Shown piece by piece: positions 34,753 to 45,188 of a stretch of DNA of 64,000 nt. How positions within the stretch are numbered: position 1 is the first letter of the stretch; every line of letters begins with the position of its first letter. The stretch is from Aedes albopictus. Its lineage: Eukaryota; Arthropoda; Insecta; Diptera; Culicidae. Below the pieces are notes generated by a model, which was not told the DNA's origin, did not search any database, and was given only the letters and a program-made list of their open reading frames with translations. The position numbers and the translations under genes are program-made. The stretch covers positions 430,019,265 to 430,083,264 of the forward strand of contig NC_085138.1 of assembly GCF_035046485.1 (NCBI RefSeq), written 5' to 3'.

Positions 34753-35697
34753 AGCCTGTATCCGCAATAATCGGGACACAGAAATGCAGCTGTAACTTTG
34801 CAATAGATACATTAAAATTGCCCAAATTTGGCCTAATAACATCTTCAGATGTGTTCATTTCCCCTACAAAATTTCATGTAAATCGGTGCAGTACTTTTTG
34901 TTGTAGCAATGAAAGAGTAGAATGTGCGCCACTGAATTTTGTACAGCCCCTAATTTTGCTTGTCAGCGCTGTAACTTTTGAATTTGGCAAAGGAAATAGC
35001 TGAAATTTTGAACACAAATCTTTCAATCTACATTTGTTGCATACGCAAAATTTCAAAAAAAAAATCGATGCGCTATTAACAATTTTTTAGTCGAAACATG
35101 TATTGAGACTGAACGCGATTTTAGCCCTCAGACAGCAATTAGTCATCACCCTTTATTGTTTCGATTCTACTTTTGAAAGACTATACCAATAATCATCAAA
35201 TTTTGCAGGCATAATATACACATAATCAACTACCTACTGTGAAAATTTCATGAAAATTGGCAGATAAATTCAAAAGTTATGAATAGGCAAATATTGCACA
35301 TGAAAAACACGAAAAATTTTCACTAAGATTCACCCCTATCAACACCAGTATCTTGCAAACCAATTGATCAAAGTTGATGAAATTTTGCAAGAAAGTGTCT
35401 CTATAAGTATCATAACTGCTAACGAGATTTCATGATTATAAACACAGAACTTTGAACGCTACAGTACAGAACCATCTATTATGCGAATGAAAATTGATCA
35501 AGATTGTACAAAATGCTTAAAACCATGTCTGTTTGTTTTTCATCCACAGTTAAAAATAATGCGTCGATTTTTATAAAATTTGGCACACATAATAAACATG
35601 CACCAAAGAGTTCTCAGTCAATTATTTGCCCAATTTTACCGATTCATTACACAGCTACAGCTGTACTTCTGTGTCCTGATTATTGCGGATACAGGCT
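34753..35697. mobile_element. 945-bp MITE with TTAA target
   Basis: AGCCTGTATCCGCAATAATC at the left and GATTATTGCGGATACAGGCT at the right are perfect inverted ends, flanked by TTAA (34749-34752, 35698-35701). The arms carry on through GGGACACAGAA. The AT-rich interior has no transposase. Confidence 0.85.
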
Positions 35698-35701
35698 TTA
35701 A

Positions 35702-36542
35702 TAATTTTTTTTAGGAAATAGTTAGTTCCGTCATATTTTCCCCTACCGTCAGCGGAAAAGAGCTCAACGCAAGCAACGGAAATGTGGAAGTGAAAGGAAA
35801 ATATGCGGTTTTACAGGGAATATTTTTCTCGAGGCGCGCTCGCACGTCTCCTGCTGTGCTGGATTTGCCGCCACCAGATCTATGTAGAAAGGGCAAAAAA
35901 AACGACGGAGGCTGCTTCCTAGGAAGAGGAAGTCGGAAAATTTGTCTTTCGCTTTTGTTTCTTTTAATTTTCTCAACTGGTTTTTACACATTGCAACTGG
36001 CTGGATACTACCGGAATGTTGTTGCACATACGACGACTGTTTCGCTAGGAAGAGTGACATCGCTGCTCGACTATAGCAAGGAGCAACGACGACGCGACGG
36101 AAGAACTAACATATGCAAGTCAGGAACGATTTCGAGGAGGAAGTCGGAAAAAAAGTATCGAGCTCAGCCTAAAACTGCTGCATACGAAACGGTGCGTGCT
36201 AAATGTTTAATTTACACTTGAAGTATTTTAGGGAAAACATTACGTGATTCGCCGTGCTTCTGGTAGCCAAAGAGACATCGTCGAATGTGAATTAAATCCG
36301 TTCTTTATTTTTGTACTCACGTCTTTTGGTATCAGCCACATTCGAGACAAATGGCATGTTTGCAGGGCTACTGTTCGGCCTTCTTACAATTTGTTTTAAT
36401 CTTGAATTTTGTTGTGTTTAACCGCTTTTTTTAATTCAATATTTCGAGTTTCTGATAGATTTACACATAGATATAGGTAGGTTTTAGAATTCAATCTTGA
36501 TAAATATCTGAAAAGTTGTCCACTTGTCTGCACCGGTTGATA
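35702..36542 (+). other. stretch with a doubtful 145-codon open frame
   Basis: An open frame at 35784-36221 has one hydrophobic segment (ICLSLLFLLIFSTGFYTL) and otherwise no recognisable feature; base composition is richer in G+C than its flanks. A GTGCGT splice-donor-like site lies at 36194. It might be an LTR or leader of an unrecognised retroelement or a 5' exon of an unknown gene. I do not call it a gene. Confidence 0.2.
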
Positions 36543-36550
36543 GTCAGGAT

Positions 36551-36744
36551 CATAGGCGCCAACTTATGACGTAGTTGGGGGGGCGAAGCTCTCCAAAATT
36601 GGACAATATTCAACTTTTTTCAGCTCAATGCACTAGTTTTCACGTGAATATGCCTAAACTAGATGAACTGCGTCGATATTATCCGAATTTCAATGATTTT
36701 GAGACGCCTTGCCCCCCCAACCACGTCACAAGTTGGCGCGTATG
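36551..36744. mobile_element. 194-bp hAT MITE with 8-bp TSD
   Basis: CATAGGCGCCAACTT at the left and AAGTTGGCGCGTATG at the right are inverted ends followed inward by G-rich and C-rich runs. The target duplication GTCAGGAT is at 36543-36550 and 36745-36752. Confidence 0.87.
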
Positions 36745-36779
36745 GTCAGGATCTAAGAAACCGAATAGCTAGCGAAGGA

Positions 36780-37985
36780 ATGGAAGGAAAGGGTAATCTG
36801 CCTCATTCATAAAAAGGCGACCATTTGGAATGTGAGAACTTCAAAGCGATTACCATTTTGAATGCTGCCTACGAAGTGCTATCCCAGATCATCTGCTGTC
36901 ATATACAACAAATGAGTTCGTGAGAAGTTATCAAGCCGGCTTCACCGAAGGCTGGTCGACAACGGACCAGATCATTACAAGTAAATTTCAATACCATGTC
37001 CAAGCCATACCACCTGTTCATTGACTTCAAGGCGACGTACGGCAATATCGACCGGACAGAGCTATGGAAAATCATGGATGAAAACGGCTTCTCCGGGAAG
37101 CTCACTAGACTGATGGACGGCGTAAAAACTACGTAAGGGTTTCGGGGGATCTGTATATTTCGCTCGAATCGAGCCGGGGACAGCGACCAGATGGTGGATT
37201 CTCATGCCTGCTGTTCAATATCGCCTTGGAAGGTGCTATGCGACGAGCCGGGCTCAACAAGGTGTGCACAAAGATTAGTGACATCCCCCTTGAGTGTCCT
37301 TCCCCTAGCATTGAAGAGTGGGAGCATGTCGCCAGCATCGCGAAGCCCCGTAATGCCAAGTGATTCTACTGCAGTTTGCTAAGACGGTTGGGAACGGATT
37401 GTTATAGTGAGTTGCAAAATAACAGCTGGGGCACGATGTTCACGAAACACGCCCAATTTGTCTGTTTTACGGATGACATGGACATTATTGCTAAAACATT
37501 TGTATTGACTGGTTTGCTGAATATGATACACCGCGCGGCCTTTGTAAGGTTCCAACCGCGCATTTGCACGAAATTCCACGAGGCAAATCCCTGAGAAAAG
37601 GAACAGCCGCACTTGAGGAAACGCCGCAATGTTATCTCCCATAAGACTGGAGTAAAAGGGGAGCAAAAACGCGGCTGTTCCTTTCCTCATGGATTTGCCG
37701 CGTGTACTTTTGGGCAAATGCGCTAATAACGGTGGCAGAACTGTACACCCGCCTGAAACGTGGAGCAACAAAGGTCAAACTGATAGTGAATAAGTGAAAA
37801 ACGAAGAACATGCTGGTAGGTAGAACCGTGAACCACAGGGCAAGCCTAGGAATCAGTGTTACGATAGACGGAAACACGTAAGAGGTGGTGGAAGATTTCG
37901 TCTACCTCGGATCCTTATAAATGGCAGACAACAACGTTAGACATGAAATACGAAGGCGCATCATCAGTGGAAGTCGGGCCTTTGG
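36780..37985 (+). pseudogene. RTE-type LINE reverse transcriptase relic
   Basis: Pieces in changing frames read as an RTE-like RT: an ENFKAITILNAAYKVLSQII block, YQAGFTEG, LFIDFKATYGNIDRTELW (palm), a GQRPDG-like region, then QFVCFTDDMDIIA, in which the FADD box is altered to FTDD, and a C-terminal VYLGSLxxADNNVRHEIRRR-like block. Stops and frameshifts are frequent and a hairpin element has inserted at 37557. Resemblance to the Aedes JAM1/RTE group is from memory. Non-functional. Confidence 0.75.
37557..37723. mobile_element. 167-bp hairpin element inside the RTE relic
   Basis: Arms of about 53 bp, left GCGCATTTGCACGAAATTCC...GAACAGCCGC and right GCGGCTGTTCCTTTCC...GGGCAAATGCGC, are imperfect inverted copies around a 60-base loop. 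It separates the FTDD box from the rest of the RT. Confidence 0.6.
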
Positions 37986-40250
37986 AATTCTTTCATAAAT
38001 ACTTCCAGAGGTTTATTCAAACAACTGCCGGTATTCCTTAAGAAATTCATTTAGGTATTTCTTCAGGAAGTCCAATAGAGATTTTTTCAGGAATTGCTCA
38101 AATGATTCCATTGAAAATTCCCGCATGAAAGTGCCCATCAATTTCTTCAGGGATTCATCCAGAAAATCCAGCAGAAATTTCTCCAGAGAGCTTGTATTAT
38201 TACTTTCAGTGATTCAGACATGAAATTTCCCAGAGTTTCCTGCATTAGTTCTTGCTGACATACTGTGAGATTCCTTAAGAATTTCCTCCAGATGGAGCAA
38301 CATGCATTACCACAGAAATTTATCCGTCATTTTTTCTAAAATAAGTATTTTTTCTAAAAACAACTCCAATAACTCATCCACTGATTCCTTAAGAAATTTA
38401 TTCAAACATATTTTCCAAATAGTGTAGAATTAGCATCTAAGTTAAAATACACAAAAAAAAATTTTCAAAAATTTCTACGGAAATTCTTTTAAAAATATTT
38501 CAGAAGTTTTTCTAAGATATTTTGCAGACACTTATCTATGCATTTCACCAGGTATTCCATAAACTTTTTTTTTTCATGAAATTCGTCAACAGATTTCTCC
38601 CGGAATACGTTTAAAAAAGCCTCGAAGAATTCTATCGAAGGATTTCTTCTGCGATAATGTTTGTATAAATCCCACAATATTTTTTTTCGAGGAACTGCAC
38701 CAAAGGTTTCCCGAGAAGTTTCTCCAGGTATTTCTCCAAAAAGTTCTAAAGAAATTGCTTTGGGGATTCCTTCAAAAATTCCTCTGCAGATTCATTCAAA
38801 AGTACTACAGGCAGTTTTCTACAGGGACTCTACTGAAGATTTTTCCAGTAGTTTCTTTAAGGGTTCTTTCAGAAATATCTGCTAGGATTTCTTCTGAAAT
38901 GCTTTTGAGGAAATATTTTAATCTTCAGAAACATCTTCAAAATTATACACATCTATTCCGGAATTTCAGCAAGGGATTTCTTCAAAAGTTCTTCCCTGGA
39001 GATGTTCAGAAAGTTTTCCGAAAATGTCTTTACAACCCCTACAAGAATTGCTCCGGAAATTCTTCCCAGGGTTTTTTGAGAATTTTTTTGAGAAATGTCT
39101 ACAGTGATTCCTGCAGAAATTCCTACAAGGATATTTTTTACAAATTTCTCCTGTGGCTCAAACAGACACATTTTCTAGAATGTCTTACAGAAATTGCAGA
39201 CACATTACTGAAGAATCTTCAAGGAATCCTTGAAGGAATTTTCTTGGAAACCTGCCTGAAAACTGATAAAAACATCTAAAAAAAAATATTTGAAGAGTTT
39301 TCTGAACAAAAATTACTGGGGCAATTTCTAATGTTATCTCTGGAGCGATTGCTGGAAGAATGCCTAGGATAACACCCAGGAGAATACCTATAATAGTCCC
39401 TTAATTCATAGAATAAAAATCATGAAAGGATCTCGGCAAGTCATTCCAAGAAAAAAAAACGCTTGAAAAATTCCTGAAGGAAACTAGTAAAAATGCCTAC
39501 AGAAATTGCAAACTGGTGGAATTATTGAAGAAATCTTTTAATAAGTTTGTGAGAGAACCCTAGAGGATTTTCTGAAGGAATTCTTGAAGTGATTTGTAGA
39601 AGGTAAGCTAAGGAATAGGTTCTGGAGTAATTTTTTGGGGAATTGTTGAGAGAATCTCAACAAAAAATCCAAATCAAAACTGAAAGAACTATTGGAGAAA
39701 CTTCCAGAAGTATCCGAGAAAATTCATAAACAAATGGAGCAATATCTAAATGATCCTTTGGTGCGAGTCAAGTAATAATTTCTGAAAGTTTCTGGAAAAA
39801 AATGAATTCTTGCAGGAAAACTCTGAAGAAATTTCAGACAGAATTTCCGAATTTTTGTGAAAAAAAAATCCCCTGGAATTACATCTTTATAAAAAAAAAA
39901 ACGTTTGAAGGAACTGCTGGAGAAATTCCTAGAAGAATTTCTTGGGAGATTTGTAGGAGAATTTTCGAAAAAATGCGATGAAGATGAGTCTTGATAAATT
40001 TCTTGAGAAACTCATAAAGAAGTCCCAAAGGAAACTCCCAAAAGTATGAATCCCTGGACAAAGTTTCAAAGATAGGAATCTTAAGAGCTATTCTTGCTTA
40101 ACTCACTTAAAAAAAATCGGCGATAATCGTCTTTATGTAAACATTCCACAAATTTTTTGATAAATCCTGAAAGAATTCACAAAGACATTTCTGGAGGAGT
40201 CTCTGGAGGTAATACTGGAAAAATAATCTTGAAAAGGGCCGTTGAAATTT
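37986..40250. repeat. degenerate GGAATTCC-type repeat, strand-switching
   Basis: From about 37990 to 39280 the + strand is pyrimidine-rich (TTCCTTCAGAAATTTCTCC-type words). From about 39340 to 40250 it is purine-rich (GAAGAAATTTCTGGAGGA-type). So two blocks of the same repeat lie in opposite orientation. Open frames within (for example 38755-39279) are by-products. Confidence 0.65.
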
Positions 40251-40526
40251 GAAAACCTTGAGTAACCAGCTGCTCCCAACTTGACCTTAAAAAGTCCATA
40301 GAGGGATAAAGTAGCCGAAGTAAAGAAAGTTTTATTCTAGAGTATGTTTACTTCAAGAAAGAGAAAAATTGAGATAATCAGTCTTAAATGGTCCATCCCG
40401 AAAGGGCTATGTTGTCCGTTACAAACATATATGTACCATATTTGCTAGTTAGCCTAAAATATAGCGGAATTACTCTTCCGTCGTTAGTATTCATTAAACC
40501 TTAAAAAAAGCGACTGAAAAAAGCGT

Positions 40527-40640
40527 GTACTTACCTGGTCTCATCCCAGGGTCACGTAGTCTTACCAGAGTGGGGCTTGGTAGCTGCGATGATTCACACC
40601 GTTGTGAGTCGCTGGGTTGGTTTTGTCGTCACTGCACACC
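40527..40640 (+). other. U1-snRNA-like segment or minus-strand splice donor region (ambiguous)
   Basis: GTACTTACCTGG (40527-40538) equals the 5' end of U1 snRNA apart from its first base. It is followed by a CCTGG/CCAGG hairpin, TCACG, AGTGGGGCTTGG and CTGCGATGATTC paired with TGTGAGTCGC, which loosely recall U1 elements in order. There is no good Sm site, and loop II is missing. Alternatively, the minus strand shows CCAG|GTAAGTA, an ordinary splice donor at the end of a host or repeat-borne exon. Neither reading is secure. Confidence 0.25.
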
Positions 40641-41146
40641 CTAGACTACCTAAGCCAAGTTTACGAAGGCGCGGCAGGGATGTTATGCTTCCGAATAATT
40701 TGGATATTTTTTTTTTCTTTATTTCGTACTTTTTGCACACAATTTGGAGTTCACCAGGAACTATCCCGAAAATCTTCCACACAAACTAGTGACACTTGTT
40801 TTATCAATTATCCATTTGTCTTCGTGTTTCCTATATCTTGAAAGTTATACTTTTCTCTATATAAAGCAACAAGGAAAGATGTCATCTAATGATAAATTCA
40901 CTTATTCTTTCTGTTGAAATATTATATTATAATAACACAACACATGCTACGTAAGTACATTGGTACGTACATACCACAGAGAAACAGACGCCACACTCTA
41001 CTCGCACTACATCGACCTCCTTTTTAACGGTATATTTGGTAGTTAGTCGATTGGCCACGCGTGGGTATCACATCGTTTATGCTCCTGTTTGACGTTTGCT
41101 CACTACCGCCATCTAGTGGTTGCTTGACCAAGCACAGCATGAATAG
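40641..41146. other. stretch without a supported gene
   Basis: AT-rich spacer between the ambiguous segment and the transposon stack; no paired inverted repeats or gene motifs seen. Confidence 0.3.
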
Positions 41147-41446
41147 TACAGTCAACTTTCGCTCGTTGCACTAAGCTCTTAGCCCAGTTCAGTGTTGGTA
41201 AAAACTCAAAATCTCAAATCTCATGCTTGAGTTGTTTCACGCGCGATTCTTGACTCTCCAAACTCACCGCCGAAAAAATCATGCATGAGTTGACTCGCGA
41301 TTTCACTCATTGCGTTATTTCTTGGTGTTCTTATTATTAACATCGAAGTTTATAGGATTATATGATAGAATAGAAGCAAATCTAGCGTACAATAACATTA
41401 AATGCCGTTAAAATTTATTTGGGTTCGTTTTACAAGCGAACGAGAT

Positions 41447-41613
41447 TGTGGCGGTCCATTTGGAGCCACCCTATCGACAATAGTATTTTACGTAACCACC
41501 CTAAGAGAGAGTTGTCAGAAGTAAACAAGACGCGCTCGTGTAAAACACGTTTGAAAAATAAAGAGTTTTATTTCGAAGTAATCGCCGCGGTTTTTATTCG
41601 ATTGCACCCCACA
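41447..41613 (+). repeat. 5' LTR of the CsRn1 gypsy (167 bp)
   Basis: Starts TGTGG, ends CCACA, contains AATAAAG at about 41559. It differs from the 3' LTR by one visible base (TTTGAAAAATAAAG here, TTTGAATAATAAAG there). Confidence 0.93.
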
Positions 41614-41616
41614 AAT

Positions 41617-41634
41617 TGGTGACCCCGACGCGCG
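41617..41634 (+). promoter_or_regulatory. tRNA-Trp-type primer binding site
   Basis: TGGTGACCCCGACGCG begins three bases after the 5' LTR. CsRn1-clade elements are known to prime from tRNA-Trp, whose 3' end is complementary to this. Confidence 0.7.
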
Positions 41635-41918
41635 TGGTTCCGTACTTCGTGGAGGCTTCACGATTAGCCCGGTTTTCGACCGTATTCCGAAATTTCAGCG
41701 GAAACATCGGAAGGTGTCACATAACCTCACTATGCTCGGTGATACGAACGTCGCCGCAGCGGCAACCTCGAATGCTGCTGTTACCGTAAAATTGCCTGAC
41801 TTTTGGAAAAACGATCCACATATGTGGTTCGCTCAGGCAGAAGCACAGTTCAATCTGGCGCAGATCACCAAAGACGACACGAAATTCTGGCACATAATCG
41901 CCAAAATAGACCAGAGCG

Positions 41919-42165
41919 CTTGGGGCAAGACACTGTGCTGGAGAGTACATTTTCCATCACAGAGTTGCTCAGAATTTCTCCGGATTGCTCCCGTTTTTAC
42001 ATAAGTGTTGCCTGATTTATCGCAAAATCAAAACAATGTTGCCTGATATCTCGCTTTTCTTGCAGTTTTAGGGGTGTTTTTCAACAAATTTTGTCGATCA
42101 TTGATGAAAAGAGTTACTCAGAATTTCTCAGAGTTACTCTCGTTTGCACAGTGTCTTGCCCCTAG
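41919..42165. mobile_element. 247-bp hAT MITE in gag
   Basis: Ends CTTGGGGCAAGACACTGTGC and GCACAGTGTCTTGCCCCTAG are inverted, with target duplication CCAGAGCG (41911-41918, 42166-42173). Sequence across the joined flanks keeps the gag frame. Confidence 0.88.
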
Positions 42166-42783
42166 CCAGAGCGTTATTTGTCATGTGTCGGACCTCGTCT
42201 CGAACCCACCGGCCGCTGATAAGTATAAAGCGATCAAGGACCGGTTGATTGCGCGATTCGCTCTGTCTCCACAAGCGCGACTGGAGCAGCTGCTGAGCTC
42301 GTGCGATCTGGGAGATTTCCGCCCGACTCATCTGCTTGCCCGGATGAATGAAGTTGCCACTGGACTGAATGTTGATGATAATCTCATGAAGATGCTCTTC
42401 CTACAACGGATGCCGGCCAACGTGAGAGCAGTTTTGGCGATCAGCGATGGTAGCCTGCCGAAACTAGCTGAAATGGCTGACAAAATGATTGATTCCTCGA
42501 ATAGCAACATTGCTGCCGTCACCGTTTCGTCCAAGGATCAAGCCACCGTCAACTCCACCTGCACAACACCAACCACAAGCACTCAGTCGGCTGAATTGGC
42601 GTCCTTGAAGGAGGAAATAGAAGTGCTAACAGCTGAAATTCGACGACTGAAAAGTGGACCAAACAGGAGCCGCAGCCGATCTTTCTCCAGATCCCGCTCG
42701 TCGAATGATTCGATTTGCTGGTACCATCGGAAATATGGAGGCAAAGCGGAGCGCTGCCGAGAACCATGTTCTTACAGGCATGC

Positions 42784-42790
42784 AAAAAAC
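42784..42790 (+). promoter_or_regulatory. -1 ribosomal frameshift heptamer A_AAA_AAC (gag/pol)
   Basis: The heptamer is in the correct gag phase (gcA AAA AAC) and is followed at once by the gag stop TAG. The pol frame lies at -1 and is open from before this point (CKKLGTRPLES...). This is the classic slippery site form; a downstream stimulatory structure was not assessed. Confidence 0.75.
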
Positions 42791-44382
42791 TAGGAACTCG
42801 CCCACTAGAATCGGCGCAGGTGGGTGGTGAGTTCGAAAGTCGCCGTCTAACTATACTCGACAGTACGACTCGATACAAATTTCTTGTGGACACAGGCTCG
42901 GACGTCTCCATAATCCCTGCCACTAAGACGGACAAGCGCAGAGGCATCGCTCCCTTTTCCCTGCACGCAGCAAATGGCACAAAAATAAACACCTTCGGAA
43001 ACAAGTTTCTGTCAGTGGATCTTGGACTACGACGACGTTTCACCTGGCGGTTTCTGGTAGCAGACGTTAGCAGCGCAATCATCGGCGCCGATCTGCTGGC
43101 GCATTATGGACTCCTCGTTGACTTGGGACACCGTCAGCTGATCGATCGGACTACTCATCTTCGTAGTACTGGAAGCTTGAAAACCGCTACCATACATGGG
43201 ATAACTGTCATCAGTGCAAATCATCCGTTTCACAAAGTTTTGTCCGACTATCGTGAAATCCTCATCCCGACACTAGCGCATCGCGAGATTTTGCATGATG
43301 TGACACATCACATAGTCACGCGTGGGCCACCGGTAGCATGCAAAGCTCGCAGAATGCACCCGGAAAAATTGAAAGCAGCGAAAGAAGAATTCAGGATCAT
43401 GTGCGAAATGGGAATTTGCAGACCGTCAAGCAGCAGCTGGGCGAGCGCACTGCATTGCGTTCCAAAAAAGAACGGCGAATGGAGGTTCGTGGGGGACTAC
43501 CGGCGTCTCAACAAAGTAACAGTTCCGGATCGTTATCCTGTCCCTCATGTACACGATCTTCTGAATCGTTTCGAAGGTAAGAGCATATTCACCACATTGG
43601 ATCTCGTGCGAGCCTATTACAATATCCCAGTGGAAACGGCCGACATACCAAAAACTGCCGTTATAACACCTTTTGGACTGTTCGAATTTACTCGAATGCC
43701 ATTCGGCCTCTGCAATGCAAGCCAAACATTCCAAAGGTTCATGAATAAGTTGTTTGCCGATCTTGACTTCGTCATAGTTTTCATTGACGATATTTGCATT
43801 GCTTCCGCCAACGAAGCAGAGCACATACAACACGTGAGGATGGTACTCGATCGTCTAAAGAGTAATGGCCTAACCATAAACTCCGATAAATGCAATTTTT
43901 TTCTTCCTGAAGTAGAATTTATCGGCTACGTCGTGGGCAAAGAAGGAGTGCGGCCGCTCCCCGCTCGTGTTCAAGCGGTGCTGGATTACAAACCTCCAAA
44001 AACCGTGAAGGATTTGCGACGATTTCTGGCTTTGTTGAACGTTTACAAACGTTTTATTCCACATGCTGTTGACATCCAACGTTCTTTAAGAGCACTTATT
44101 CCGGACAATCGAAAGAACGATTCCAGGCCAATTTCTTGGAGCGACCAGGCTGCATGCTGTTTTGATAATTGCAAAAAGTCGCTGGCCGATGCAACGTTGT
44201 TGCATTATCCAAACGCTTCGAAGCCCCTCGGCCTCATGGTGGATGCTTCCAACTTTGCTGCGGGTGCGGTTCTGCAACAACTTGAAGATGGAATCTGGAA
44301 ACCGTTGGGATTCTTTTCCGAAAAGTTTTCTCCAAGCCAACAGAAATACTCCACTTTTGGCCGAGAGCTTACGGCTGCAAAG

Positions 44383-44606
44383 TATAGACACTATAGATTC
44401 CATAGACTCGCGGAGACATGGTTGAGCAATACGATTTTAGTGTGTTTTACCATGAATTTAGAGTGTACCGAGCAAATGTGACGTCACGCAATCCATTGTC
44501 GTTATTGAAATCGTGACGTCATGCTCGTTTGGCTACACGAACTGACAGTTCGTTTGGCTACAGTTGTCTAAGCCTTCGCGAGTCTATGGAATCTATAGTG
44601 TCTATA
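44383..44606. mobile_element. 224-bp MITE in RNase H with 8-bp TSD
   Basis: TATAGACACTATAGATTCCA, continuing to CTCGCG, is inverted at the other end (perfect over about 30 bp). The target duplication CTGCAAAG is at 44375-44382 and 44607-44614. Eight-base duplications occur in hAT and P superfamilies; the ends do not settle which. Confidence 0.88.
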
Positions 44607-45188
44607 CTGCAAAGCTCGCGGTGAAATATTTCAGACATCTGGTGGAGGGACGCCAGTTTACGATTTTTACCGACCCCTTTCCGTTGACATATGCTATGAC
44701 CACAGATCCAAGCAGTCGTCTACCACACGAAGAGAGGTACTTGCAGTATTTGGCCGAGTTCACTACTGACATACGCCACATTAGCGGTAAAGATAACATA
44801 GTGGCTGATGCAATGTCTAGAGTGAGTGTAGTCGTCGCGAGCATCGATTTCAACTCGATTGCAAAAGATCAAGCAACTGACGGTCAGCTACAGGATTTAT
44901 TGAGATCCAACAAAACGTCCCTTAATCTGCAGCAGCGACGCATTCCGTCATTGACTACACCGATATACTGTGATGTGTCCATCAGTAATTCCGTTCGACC
45001 TTATCTTCCAGAAAAGCATCGTGGAGCGATAATGGATCAACTACATGGATTAGCACATCCGGGAATAAGAGCCACAAGGAAACTCATCACCGACAGATTT
45101 GTTTGGCCATCGATGAACAAGGATATCGCCCAGTTTGTTAGAGCTTGCCAGCAATGCCAACGATCGAAGGTTTTTCGTCACACCCATG

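Larger units (their letters stand above)
41732..42793 (+). pseudogene. gag: gag of the CsRn1 gypsy, interrupted by a hAT MITE
   Basis: The first in-frame ATG at 41732 opens a structural protein with VKLPDFWKNDPHMWFAQAEAQF, typical of this clade's capsid start. After the MITE (41919-42165) the frame resumes with HVSDLVSN, RARFALSPQ-like helices, a coiled-coil stretch (LASLKEEIEVLTAEIRRLK), an RS-rich segment and the C-H-C-C knuckle CWYHRKYGGKAERCREPC. Gag packages the RNA in cytoplasmic particles. Stop TAG at 42791-42793. The insertion introduces stops, so only a truncated product of about 90 residues could be made from the start codon. Confidence 0.9.

Noticed and set aside
35784..36221. 145-codon frame with one hydrophobic segment
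   Set aside because: No family features, no supporting splice structure; kept only as a note under the stretch.
37129..37877. Minus-strand open frames over the RTE relic
   Set aside because: Shadows of the plus-strand RT remnant and of the hairpin insertion; no motif.
44564..44620. Start codon-like beginning for the RNase H/integrase frame after the MITE
   Set aside because: The upstream codons of that frame are MITE sequence; the frame is a continuation of pol, not an independent gene.
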